Shown piece by piece: positions 7,823-15,884 of a DNA stretch of 64,000 nucleotides (position 1 is its first letter; each line of letters starts with the position of its first letter). The stretch covers positions 199,422 through 263,421 of the forward strand of contig JAGLGM010000001.1 of NCBI GenBank assembly GCA_023144035.1. Reading direction: 5' to 3'. The notes beneath the pieces were generated by a model. That model saw nothing but the letters and a program-made list of their open reading frames with translations, had not been told where the DNA came from and did no database searches. Source of the DNA: Candidatus Pacearchaeota archaeon (GTDB taxonomy: Archaea; Nanobdellota; Nanobdellia; Pacearchaeales; GW2011-AR1). The translations under genes were made by a program, and so were the position numbers.

Positions 7823-9216
7823 TTCTTAACTTTCTTCCCTTTATTCTTAAACTCAAGCCCAACTTCATCAAGTTGTTCTTGATAAACATCAGAAGGAGAA
7901 TCCATCATAACATCTCTTGCTTCTTTATTTTTTGGAAAAGCAATTACTTCCCTTATATTATCTTCTCCAGCCATTAATTGAACAAGCCTATCCATTCCTA
8001 AAGCAATGCCTCCATGAGGCGGAGCCCCAAACTGAAGTGCATTAAGTAAAAACCCAAATTTCTTTTTTGCCTCTTCTTTAGAAATTTTTAAAATATCAAA
8101 TACTTTTGATTGAACTTCTGAATCATGAATTCTAATACTTCCTCCACCAATTTCAGAACCATTCAATACAACATCATAAGCTTTTGATTTTGACTTTTCA
8201 TTAAAATCTAATTTACCTTTTTTACCTGTAATTGGAGTTGTAAAAGGATGATGAACTGACTTATATCTTTTATCTTCTTTTGAATATTCAAAAGTTGGAA
8301 AATCAACAATCCAACAAAAAGCAAATTCATTTACATCATTTTTATTTTTTCTTAAATCAGGATTATCTCTCCCATATTTTTTCATTGATTCATCATAAGA
8401 AATCCTCTTAAAAGGTGTTTTAATTTCTTTATTTAAAACTTTTTTAAAAACATGTTTTAACATTCTTTCAAGTATATTAATAATATCATCTTCTTCTATA
8501 AAACTCATTTCAACATCTACTTGGGTAAATTCTGGTTGTCTATCTTTACGAGAATCTTCGTCTCTAAAACACCTTGGAATTTGTATATATTTATCAAAAC
8601 CAGCAACTTGGCTTAATTGTTTAAATATTTGAGGACTTTGAGGTAAAGCATAAACTTTTCCTTTTTCTTTTCTAGAAGGAACTAAAAAATCACGTGCACC
8701 TTCTGGTGTTGATTTTGCTAAAATAGGAGTTTCAATATTTACAAAACCTTCTTTTTCAAAAAACTCTAAAACAGCAGAAGTAATCTTTCCACGCAAAATA
8801 ATATTTTTTTGCATTTTCTCTGTTCTTAAATCTAAAAATCTATATTCAAGTCTAATTTCTTCTGAATTTTCTGCTTTTAAATCAAAAGGCATTTTAGGAC
8901 ATAGATTAAATATTTCTAATTCATCAACATTAATTTCGATTCCTCCTTGTTTACCCATATCTTTATTTTCTTGTCCTTTAGGTCTTGCCTTAACTTCTCC
9001 ATTAATTTTAATAGAAGATTCTAATGTAAGACTTTTAGCATTTTCAAATCCTTTAGAATCTTTTGGAATAATACATTGAACTTTCCCGTATCTATCTCTT
9101 AAAACAAGAAAAACCATTGATTTAAAATATCTAATAGAATCAATCCAACCACAAAGACTTACTTTACTTCCAGCAAGTTTTTCATCTACTTCTCCAAGAT
9201 TGTGTGTTCTTAACAT
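7819..9216 (-). CDS. aspS: Aspartyl-tRNA synthetase, bacterial type lacking the GAD insertion
   Basis: 465-residue class IIb synthetase. Bacterial hallmarks are clear: ATPEGARD-like STPEGARDFLVPSR, YALPQSPQIFKQLS, CFRDEDSRKDRQPEFTQVDVE, HHPFTTP, GGGSIRIH and the C-terminal FGAPPHGGIALGMDRLVQLM. Archaeal AspRS has none of these in this form. Bacterial AspRS is normally about 590 residues because a GAD domain of roughly 110-130 residues sits between the YGSDKPDLR strand and the WVIDFPMFE strand. Here YGRDNPDLR is followed after about 13 residues by CWIVDFPTFEY, so that domain is cleanly absent while the flanking catalytic core is intact. Either an ancient bacterial transfer or a minimal lineage form; tRNA specificity (strict or also tRNA-Asn) is not visible. 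Confidence 0.95.
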   Translation of the reverse strand: MLRTHNLGEVDEKLAGSKVSLCGWIDSIRYFKSMVFLVLRDRYGKVQCIIPKDSKGFENAKSLTLESSIKINGEVKARPKGQENKDMGKQGGIEINVDELEIFNLCPKMPFDLKAENSEEIRLEYRFLDLRTEKMQKNIILRGKITSAVLEFFEKEGFVNIETPILAKSTPEGARDFLVPSRKEKGKVYALPQSPQIFKQLSQVAGFDKYIQIPRCFRDEDSRKDRQPEFTQVDVEMSFIEEDDIINILERMLKHVFKKVLNKEIKTPFKRISYDESMKKYGRDNPDLRKNKNDVNEFAFCWIVDFPTFEYSKEDKRYKSVHHPFTTPITGKKGKLDFNEKSKSKAYDVVLNGSEIGGGSIRIHDSEVQSKVFDILKISKEEAKKKFGFLLNALQFGAPPHGGIALGMDRLVQLMAGEDNIREVIAFPKNKEARDVMMDSPSDVYQEQLDEVGLEFKNKGKKVKK

Positions 9217-9250
9217 AGAATATGTAGAAAAAGAGAATTTATTAATCTTA

Positions 9251-10684
9251 TTATTTCAAATGTTTTTGAATTATTTCCATTGCTTCTCTTCCACCTATTT
9301 TTCCCTTGAATTCTTTCATAACTAATCCCATATAAGCTTTATCAGATAAACCAGGTTTATCCTTGATTATCTTTATAATTTTCTCTTCAGCTTTAGAAAA
9401 ATCTATATCAGGAATTTCAAACTTTTCTCCTTTTACAATATTTTCTAAAACAGATTTAATATGTCCTTCTGAAATCTTTCCTTTTTTAACATTTTGTAAA
9501 ACAGAATCAAAATGAGCATCTAAAATTTTTTCAACTTCTTCTAAATTTTTCTCACTTCTTGCTGCAATTTCCCGAGGATACATTAAGAGAATTTTTGCAA
9601 CTAAAACAGGTTTATTAATAATTTTTAAAAGAGATTTAAATTCCTCAAATTTATTTTGCTTAAATAATAATTTAATCATATCTTTATTTAATCCTAATTT
9701 ATCTAAATCTTTTTCAACATCTTTCTTTAACTTAGGAAGATCTTTTTTAGCTTCATTAATTAAATTTCTAGATATTTTCAATAAAGGTAAATCTGTTTCA
9801 GGATACATTCTTGCACTTCCTGGAAGAGGCCTCATAAATTTAGAGCTAGCATCAGGTAGAACATTCCTAACTTCCATCTCTGTTGGTTTTTTAGAATCAG
9901 ATAATTTCTTTTGTCTTTCAACTTCATTATTAATTGCCTTGATAAAAACATTCATATTTTGCATTCCTTTAATCTCAACTCTATTTTCTCCTTTAATAGA
10001 AATATTAACATCTTGTCTAATTGTTCCAATTCCTCTTTTAACTTTACAACTTCTTAAAATATTTCCAATTTGTAATGCAACTTCTTTTGCATGTTCAGCA
10101 TCTTTAATATCTGGAGCAGTTACAATTTCAACTAAAGGTATTCCTAACCTATCTAATCTGTAAATTTCTCTCTTTTCTTCTCTTTTAACAATTCTAGCAG
10201 AATCTTCTTCTAATAATAAAGATTCAATTCCAACTTTTCCTTTAGAAGTTTCAAGATATCCTTTCATAGCAATTAAAACAGTTCTTTGAAAACCAGAAGT
10301 ATTTGAACCATCAACAACTGTCTTTCTCATAATTTGAGTAAGAGGAACAATTTTCATGTTCATTAACAAACCAATTTGAATAGCTATCTTTAAAGCATCT
10401 TTATTAATTTCATGTGGAGGTTCTTCATCTAACTCAACTAAACAAGTATTTTCATTATATCCTTGATAAACAAATTCTTTATCTAATTTTGCTTGATGTT
10501 TTGCAGCAATATCAATTTCTCCACCTTCACCTGCAACAGCATGTAATTTTCTTTTAATTTCAAAATCAGGTTCGTCATTTCTTAAAACACTAATACAATT
10601 ACAAAACAATTTAGAACTATCTAATTGCTGATGAATTTCTAATCCAGATTTAAATTGCAATTTTTTATAATCAATTTCAGGCAT
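9251..10684 (-). CDS. gatE: Glu-tRNA(Gln) amidotransferase subunit GatE lacking the GAD insertion
   Basis: About 477 residues. GatE activates mischarged Glu-tRNA(Gln); with GatD it makes Gln-tRNA(Gln) in archaea. GatE marks are FKSGLEIHQQLDSSKLFC at the start, DGSNTSGFQRT, IRQDVNISI, and FMRPLPGSARMYPETD. Usual archaeal GatE is about 620 residues, with an AspRS-like GAD domain between EVERQ... and the LPD..MRPLPG segment. Here EVERQKKL runs after about 15 residues into EVRNVLPDASSKFMRPLPG, so the domain is missing; the YqeY-like C-terminal tail (ISEGHIKSVL ... GKIGGREAMEIIQKHLK) remains. The track start at 10699 is a TTG; the ATG at 10682-10684 (MPEIDYKKL) is preferred. Its partner gatD is 2.3 kb away. 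Confidence 0.94.
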   Translation of the reverse strand: MPEIDYKKLQFKSGLEIHQQLDSSKLFCNCISVLRNDEPDFEIKRKLHAVAGEGGEIDIAAKHQAKLDKEFVYQGYNENTCLVELDEEPPHEINKDALKIAIQIGLLMNMKIVPLTQIMRKTVVDGSNTSGFQRTVLIAMKGYLETSKGKVGIESLLLEEDSARIVKREEKREIYRLDRLGIPLVEIVTAPDIKDAEHAKEVALQIGNILRSCKVKRGIGTIRQDVNISIKGENRVEIKGMQNMNVFIKAINNEVERQKKLSDSKKPTEMEVRNVLPDASSKFMRPLPGSARMYPETDLPLLKISRNLINEAKKDLPKLKKDVEKDLDKLGLNKDMIKLLFKQNKFEEFKSLLKIINKPVLVAKILLMYPREIAARSEKNLEEVEKILDAHFDSVLQNVKKGKISEGHIKSVLENIVKGEKFEIPDIDFSKAEEKIIKIIKDKPGLSDKAYMGLVMKEFKGKIGGREAMEIIQKHLK

Positions 10685-10725
10685 AAATAAGAAAAACAAA
10701 TATAGTTTATTAAATTAATGAATAA

Positions 10726-11178
10726 TTATTTAATCAATTTGTTATTATATTTCTTTAAAAGATCAGGAAAATATTCTGTAAGATCAAATTTGGGCCTAGA
10801 AGGGTAAAAATCTTTACTACGAATAAAAACATCTACTGCCTCTCTTTTAGGACGGTCACAAAAAAGAACATATGATAAAGATAATTTGAGATTATTTGAA
10901 CTTGCCTCATCTAATTTTTGGGCAATTAATAAAAAATCTATATCAGAATCTTTCCTATTTTCTTTTGCCCCGCTTCCAACTAAGAAAACATTTTTTATTC
11001 TAAAATTCCGGGAATTATTGTCTGTAACTTTGGCTTGTTTTTTTGCTAAAGAAGAATATAAATATAAAGTATTTTCTAAAGCATTAGTTATTCTTTTTGA
11101 GGGATTTCCATCTATAAGAGGAGATAAATTCCATTCCTCTGAAGCATATTTCTTAGGCAATTCTGTATAAAATCTCAT
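10726..11178 (-). CDS. MNT-type nucleotidyltransferase
   Basis: About 150 residues. The segment LVGSGAKENRKDSDIDFLL near residue 70 is the pol-beta-like nucleotidyltransferase signature (G-S-x-A-(R/K)-(G/E)-x-S-D-x-D), with a third carboxylate likely in AVDVFIRS. Preceding residues form a helical segment (ENTLYLYSSLAKKQAK). Such proteins are often antitoxins paired with HEPN toxins, or small-molecule adenylyltransferases; no HEPN gene is adjacent. The track start at 11199 is TTG; the ATG at 11176-11178 (MRFYTEL) fits better. It lies 41 bases beyond gatE on the same strand. Confidence 0.8.
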   Translation of the reverse strand: MRFYTELPKKYASEEWNLSPLIDGNPSKRITNALENTLYLYSSLAKKQAKVTDNNSRNFRIKNVFLVGSGAKENRKDSDIDFLLIAQKLDEASSNNLKLSLSYVLFCDRPKREAVDVFIRSKDFYPSRPKFDLTEYFPDLLKKYNNKLIK

Positions 11179-11293
11179 AAACAAATTAATGTAAAACAAT
11201 ATTTAAATCTTTCCATCTGTAACTCCTTAAGAGTTATAACCATTACATAATAAAATTAATAACATTTATAACATTTAATTTTCTGTTAAAGAT

Positions 11294-11689
11294 ATGAAAA
11301 AGAAAGGTGTGAAAAAAGAAATACATTTCCCTATAATTGGTTCTTCAAGAACTTTTGGACAAAGATCTTCTGATTGGACTTCAAAATGGATTGGGAGTTG
11401 GACATTTATAATATCTTTTTTAGTACTTTTAGGATTATGGATGTATGTAAATATTAATTTTCTTATTCAATATAAATTAGGAACTCCTTGGGACCCTTAC
11501 CCATTTATTCTTTTAAATTTAGTTTTATCATGTCTTGCAGCAATTCAAGCTCCAATTATTTTAATGAGTCAAAATAGGCAAACTCAAAGAGATAGAATTA
11601 AAGCAGAAAATGATTATAGAATAAATAAAAAAGCAGAAAAAGAAATTCAAGAAATAAAAAAATTGTTAATGAAAAGAAATAAAAAATGA
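11294..11689 (+). CDS. DUF1003-family membrane protein
   Basis: 131 residues with two transmembrane segments (about residues 34-56 and 75-97) and a charged coiled C-terminal tail (MSQNRQTQRDRIKAENDYR). The layout and the segments ILMSQNRQ, LGTPWDPYPFILLNL are those of DUF1003 proteins, sometimes annotated as CNNM/cyclin-associated or small membrane proteins of unknown role. It overlaps the following gene by four bases (ATGA), so both are probably made from one message. Confidence 0.8.
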   Translation: MKKKGVKKEIHFPIIGSSRTFGQRSSDWTSKWIGSWTFIISFLVLLGLWMYVNINFLIQYKLGTPWDPYPFILLNLVLSCLAAIQAPIILMSQNRQTQRDRIKAENDYRINKKAEKEIQEIKKLLMKRNKK

Positions 11690-12441
11690 AAATAAAAATT
11701 AAACATTTAATTGTATTTGTTATATTTATTTCATTTTTAGCAGCTTATCTTTTTCCAGGAGTAGGAGATAATGAAACAATTCAAACATCTATAACTTTTC
11801 TTGGAATATTATTTGGTATTATTGTTGGTTTTTTTATAGCTGATTTATATGCAAGATTTCAAGGAATAAGATCAAATGCAGCAATTGATTCAAGTTGTTT
11901 ATCTACTTTTTATTTCATGGCAACCATCTTAGGACAAAAAAATAAAAAATGGTTAACAAATGTAGAAGAGAGCATTAACAAATATATTAAAAAATTTATG
12001 CCTTTACCTTGGGAAAAATATTCTGAAACAGAAAAAGAATTTTCTGTATTGGGAGATTCATTAAAAGAATTAAAATATACTACAGACAAGGAAAATGAAA
12101 CATATTCAAATATTTTGGCTGTTTATTCACAACATTCTGATGCAAGAGAAAAATTAGTTATGTATGGTAGAGATAAACTTTCTTGGGGAGAATGGTTAGT
12201 TACTTTATTTTTAGGACTACTATTATTGGGATCATTATTTTATGTTAAAGACACATCTTTTATTTCAACAATATTTACAGGAGCCCTTACTTCTGCAATA
12301 TTAATTTTGTTTATAATTATAAGAGACCTCAACAACCTAAACTTTGGAGAAAATGCAATTTCAATAGGCCCTTATGAAAGAGTCTTAGACGCAATAGGAA
12401 AACCAAGATATTTTAAAACTAAAAGAAGAAAATTTATTTAA
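11686..12441 (+). CDS. DUF4239/bestrophin-like membrane protein
   Basis: 251 residues: two N-terminal hydrophobic segments (about 8-25 and 35-55), a soluble helical middle (residues 60-165) and two more membrane segments (about 167-185 and 190-210) before a short basic tail. This 2+2 arrangement with the ADLYARFQGIRSNA-type loop recalls DUF4239 membrane proteins, distantly bestrophin-like, but similarity was judged by eye only. Translationally coupled to the DUF1003 gene by a four-base overlap, suggesting a joint membrane function. Confidence 0.55.
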   Translation: MKIKIKHLIVFVIFISFLAAYLFPGVGDNETIQTSITFLGILFGIIVGFFIADLYARFQGIRSNAAIDSSCLSTFYFMATILGQKNKKWLTNVEESINKYIKKFMPLPWEKYSETEKEFSVLGDSLKELKYTTDKENETYSNILAVYSQHSDAREKLVMYGRDKLSWGEWLVTLFLGLLLLGSLFYVKDTSFISTIFTGALTSAILILFIIIRDLNNLNFGENAISIGPYERVLDAIGKPRYFKTKRRKFI

Positions 12442-12486
12442 AATATTTTAGAAAGTTTTATAAATTAATTTGTCTTAAAAAAAAGA

Positions 12487-12705
12487 ATGATAAGAAAAAA
12501 TAATTCATCAAATATTTTACTTTTTTTGTTATTTTTAATAGTAGGTCTTTATTTTCTAAGCACTCCTTTTAAAATAATTCCTTCTTTAGGAATTAATGAT
12601 TGGATAATTTTCGCAGGAGGAGTTCTACTTATTATTGGAGGAATTAAATATTTACGTTTAAATCTTCATTCTTCCTACGGCCCTAATTATGGCTCTCATT
12701 ATTAA
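12487..12705 (+). CDS. Small two-helix membrane protein (paralogue of the 48.3 kb gene)
   Basis: 72 residues: basic N-terminus, a first membrane helix (ILLFLLFLIVGLYFL), a polar turn, and a second helix (DWIIFAGGVLLIIGGIKYL). The pattern VGLYFL ... W-I-(I/F) ... G-x-L-(L)-I-I-(L)-G-x-(I)-K/N-Y-(L/F) is shared with the 68-residue protein at 48300-48506, so they look like paralogues. Function unknown. It ends back to back with the minus-strand gene at 12706. Confidence 0.65.
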   Translation: MIRKNNSSNILLFLLFLIVGLYFLSTPFKIIPSLGINDWIIFAGGVLLIIGGIKYLRLNLHSSYGPNYGSHY

Positions 12706-13029
12706 TTATTCCTCCAACTTAGGAAATAAATAATCTCTTCCCATAATCCTATTAAAATAAAGTTTTAACCTATAAGGTGCCAAACTCATAATAACACATA
12801 CTAAAAAACCTAAAGGGTGTTTAAACAAACCATAAACATTAGCTTTAATTTCTCTCCATAAAACAACCTTAGATTTATCTTTCAAATGATATAATTCATG
12901 TTCTTTAACAAATTTTTTAACAATTTTAGGCAAATCTTTTCTAACATAAGCTGTGTTATTTTTTATATCTGAATATCCAAAAGCAGGATACAACTTCTTT
13001 TTAGAAACATATTTTACTTTTGATTTCAT
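12706..13029 (-). CDS. Mini zinc metallopeptidase (HExxH, minigluzincin-like)
   Basis: 107 residues with the zinc-peptidase motif HELYH near residue 44 and a downstream glutamate in REIKANVYG, about 18 residues later, matching the H-E-x-x-H plus E-x-x-A layout of gluzincin-like mini-metallopeptidases. A hydrophobic stretch (LGFLVCVIMSLAPYRL) follows, so the protein may be membrane-associated. It overlaps the end of gatD by four bases (ATGA) and must be cotranscribed with it. Substrate unknown; whether the product is active is not testable from sequence. Confidence 0.7.
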   Translation of the reverse strand: MKSKVKYVSKKKLYPAFGYSDIKNNTAYVRKDLPKIVKKFVKEHELYHLKDKSKVVLWREIKANVYGLFKHPLGFLVCVIMSLAPYRLKLYFNRIMGRDYLFPKLEE

Positions 13030-14282
13030 TTTTCCAACCTATCATTAAATTCTCCAGAAAGATTTTCTAACATTTTTTCCTTAACATCCCAATCCTTATG
13101 CCCTAATACAAACCCCAATTTTACTAAAGCTGTTTCAGCTAACATGTCTTCTAAATAAATAATTCCTGCATCTAAAAGCTCCCTTCCAGTCGAATAAACT
13201 AAGGGGTCTAATCTTCCATATATTGCCTGAGCAACACCACAAACAATTAATCCTTTATCAATAACTTCTTTTAATTTTTTTGTCCAACTAACTGTTGCTT
13301 CTTTTGTTGAAACATGTCCTAATCCAATCATCTCAATTATAATTCCCTTATATTTTTTCTTAACATAATAATCTAAAATTTCAGGATCTTGACCAGGATA
13401 AAATTTTAGCAAAGCGACTTTATCTTCAAATTTTAAATCTATCTTTACTTTATTTTTATTTCTAACATTATAATCCGAGATTTTAGTAATTGTGTCTAAA
13501 GAAATCTTTGCAAATGGTTTTGAATTTACTACTTTAAATGCATCTCTTTTTGAAGTATGAAGCTTTCTTACTTTTGTTCCAGACATTGCATAACAAAAAT
13601 CATCATTTGTTGAAGCATGTCCTACAAGCATTACTTCTGCAATATCTGAAATAGCAGCTAAAGCAGCACATTGTAAATTTAAATTTGCATCTGATGAAGC
13701 TCTATCAATACTTCTCTGAGCATATGTTAAAACAACAGGTTTATTTAATTTACCTAGAAAAAATGAAAGTGCAGCAGAAGAATAGTGCAAACTATCTGTT
13801 CCATGGGTTATTATAACTCCTTTAATATTTTGATTATTCAAAAGTTTTTCGGCAACTTTTGCAATCTTTTTCCAATCTTTAGAATCCATATTTTCAGAAC
13901 CTTTCATAAAAGGAATTTCAATTTTCAAAACATTTACTTTTTTAAAAAGCTCGGGATAAATCTTAAACAAACTTTCAGGAGTATCTAACCATTTAACAGC
14001 TCCTGTTTTTACATCTAATTTAGAAGCTATTGTCCCTCCTGTAATAATCATTGCAATATTTGGTTTCTTACTATCTTTTTCAATTTTTATCTCTTCTATT
14101 TTTTCTTTTGCTTTTCTTAACACCTTAATATAAGAAACATCTTTTTTATTAAATCCAATATTATATCCTGAATCTAATTTCAATAACGCAACACCTTTTT
14201 CTGATTTAGGAACTTCTAAAAGAATTCCTTCATAAATTAATTTCATTAAATGTACTTCAACATAATCTCCTGCTTCTGCCAT
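13026..14282 (-). CDS. gatD: Glu-tRNA(Gln) amidotransferase subunit GatD
   Basis: 418 residues. GatD is the L-asparaginase-like subunit that releases ammonia for GatE during Gln-tRNA(Gln) synthesis. It has the GatD-specific N-terminal SH3-like domain (GDYVEVHLMKLIYEGILLE), then the asparaginase core with both catalytic threonine sites, TGGTIAS near residue 100 and ITHGTDSLHYSSAAL near 172, plus the AQRS and RDAF segments. Length is normal (about 420-435). Partner gatE and the substrate tRNA-Gln(TTG) are also in the window. A four-base overlap joins it to the downstream mini-metallopeptidase. Confidence 0.95.
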   Translation of the reverse strand: MAEAGDYVEVHLMKLIYEGILLEVPKSEKGVALLKLDSGYNIGFNKKDVSYIKVLRKAKEKIEEIKIEKDSKKPNIAMIITGGTIASKLDVKTGAVKWLDTPESLFKIYPELFKKVNVLKIEIPFMKGSENMDSKDWKKIAKVAEKLLNNQNIKGVIITHGTDSLHYSSAALSFFLGKLNKPVVLTYAQRSIDRASSDANLNLQCAALAAISDIAEVMLVGHASTNDDFCYAMSGTKVRKLHTSKRDAFKVVNSKPFAKISLDTITKISDYNVRNKNKVKIDLKFEDKVALLKFYPGQDPEILDYYVKKKYKGIIIEMIGLGHVSTKEATVSWTKKLKEVIDKGLIVCGVAQAIYGRLDPLVYSTGRELLDAGIIYLEDMLAETALVKLGFVLGHKDWDVKEKMLENLSGEFNDRLEK

Positions 14283-14322
14283 GATTTATACAAGAAATAC
14301 TAAATTAAAAAGATATTGGTCA

Positions 14323-14547
14323 CTAAAAATAAGGTTTTTCTTTTTTAAAATAATTTATTGGATTAAGAAAACTAATAATTTTATAAAATTTTATCTTTCT
14401 AAATAGTGTTTTTCTATCTTTTTCTACATCTGTCTTGGTCCTAATCTTTCTTTTCATCAAAGCTATAGAAGATTCATATATATCTGTATGAAACACTTCA
14501 CATTTATCTTCAACACTCATTAGAAAAGAAATGGGAAAATCATTCAT
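14323..14547 (-). CDS. Short hypothetical protein
   Basis: 74 residues, rich in Lys, Arg and Ile, no membrane helix and no recognised motif (MNDFPISFLMSVEDKCEVF ... NPINYFKKEKPYF). It fills the gap between gatD and the amino acid permease and begins 18 bases from the permease stop. The only support is an uninterrupted frame with ATG start in otherwise dense sequence, so it may not be real. Confidence 0.4.
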   Translation of the reverse strand: MNDFPISFLMSVEDKCEVFHTDIYESSIALMKRKIRTKTDVEKDRKTLFRKIKFYKIISFLNPINYFKKEKPYF

Positions 14548-14565
14548 ATAAATTTATATAAAAAA

Positions 14566-15693
14566 CTATCTCAAAACCAACCAAAGCTCTCTAACAACCC
14601 CTAAAACAAAAATTAGTATTAAAAACCCAATTACAAACCAATTAACAGGAATTGAATATTCAGGTTTTCTATTTCCTTTTTTCTTTGCTTTTTTAATCAT
14701 TAAAAGAATTAAAATAGCAGCCAACCCTCCTGAAACAACCCCTCCAATAGATAAAATATAGGTAAAAGAAAACTCAAAAAATCTAATAATTAAGAAAATT
14801 AAAATAGGTATTAAAGATGCAAGAAGCCAAGCTTTTCTTTTTTTAATTTTTTCATCAAACATAAAACTAGTTTCTAAAGCATTTCCTAAAGCAAGCCAAG
14901 AAGTAAACATTGCAAATATACCTAAAAATACAAAAACAGTTCCTAAAACTAAAGTAGCTATTTCAGGAGTTCCAGAACCCTTAAACCCTACAACAACTAA
15001 TGCAAACAAAATATAAAATATAGTGCAAACTAAAGTTCCAGTAAACAAAACTTTTTTCATTGATTTTTCTTTATTACCTAAGGCAATTTTAACCTCAGGA
15101 ATTGAATAAAAAGCTAAGAAAGCAAATAATATAACTCCAAAAGGAAGGAATATATTTCCAAGATTAAAATACATTAAATTAGCAACTTCTATTTTATTAA
15201 AAAACAATATAACTATTAAAAAAAGTAATCCTAATATAATTGAAACTCCTATTTTTTCATATCTTTTCAAAACTTTCATTTTTCCCCATAACAACCCAGA
15301 CATTCCTGCTCCAAATAAGATTCCAAAAAGAGTAGTATAACTTGAATCTCCAAAAATTAAAAAACTTATACTTTCTCCAATACCTAACATATATGCTACA
15401 ATTGCAGCATAAATACCAAAAACAAAAGCAAACTCCATAAATTTTTTTCCTTTTTCTCCAAGATATCTTTTAGCATAACCTACTAGTTGATGATTTCCTT
15501 TTGTTCTCAAAACAATCTCACCCATATACAAATTAACAAATAGTATGATTATCCCAATTAAAAGAATATATGCTAAAGCTACAAAAAAACCAGCTTGCGC
15601 TGCAACATAAGGAATACCTAAAACACCTGCACCAATACATGTTCCAATAAAAATAGATGTTGCTGACCAAAACTTCTTTTTCTCTTGTTTCAT
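14566..15693 (-). CDS. Amino acid permease, aromatic amino acid/AAAP type
   Basis: 375-residue transporter with about 11 membrane helices. The N-terminal SIFIGTCIGAGVLGIPYVAA is the unwound TM1 substrate-binding signature of the APC/AAAP superfamily, close to the tryptophan/tyrosine permease branch. Shorter than usual (about 400-450), mostly in loops. Substrate is inferred only to be an amino acid; an organism with little biosynthesis would depend on such uptake. tRNA-Arg(TCG) lies 18 bases upstream on the same strand. Confidence 0.85.
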   Translation of the reverse strand: MKQEKKKFWSATSIFIGTCIGAGVLGIPYVAAQAGFFVALAYILLIGIIILFVNLYMGEIVLRTKGNHQLVGYAKRYLGEKGKKFMEFAFVFGIYAAIVAYMLGIGESISFLIFGDSSYTTLFGILFGAGMSGLLWGKMKVLKRYEKIGVSIILGLLFLIVILFFNKIEVANLMYFNLGNIFLPFGVILFAFLAFYSIPEVKIALGNKEKSMKKVLFTGTLVCTIFYILFALVVVGFKGSGTPEIATLVLGTVFVFLGIFAMFTSWLALGNALETSFMFDEKIKKRKAWLLASLIPILIFLIIRFFEFSFTYILSIGGVVSGGLAAILILLMIKKAKKKGNRKPEYSIPVNWFVIGFLILIFVLGVVRELWLVLR

Positions 15694-15711
15694 CTTTATC
15701 TCTTTTTTTTA

Positions 15712-15783
15712 TAGGCTCGGAGGGAATTGAACCCTCATTTTCCGGGCCGAAACCGGAGAGTCTATCCGTTAACTTACGAGCCT
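15712..15783 (-). tRNA. tRNA-Arg(TCG)
   Basis: 72 bases on the minus strand. Acceptor AGGCTCG pairs with CGAGCCT, discriminator A. The anticodon stem TCCGG/CCGGA holds the loop TTTCGGC, giving anticodon TCG (Arg). The T arm is GAGGG/CCCTC around TTCAATT. No intron. Immediately upstream of the permease on the same strand, with proS diverging on the other side. Confidence 0.93.
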
Positions 15784-15884
15784 ACTTTAAAAATACAATG
15801 TAAAAAAGGTTTTTATATCTTAATATTTTATCTTCTACAAATTAAATAAGTTAATTTTAAATAGATATTTTTGTTTAAACTTTC

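Noticed and set aside
9939-10163. Plus-strand ORF inside gatE
   Set aside because: Shadow of gatE; composition has no protein-like pattern and no start signal.
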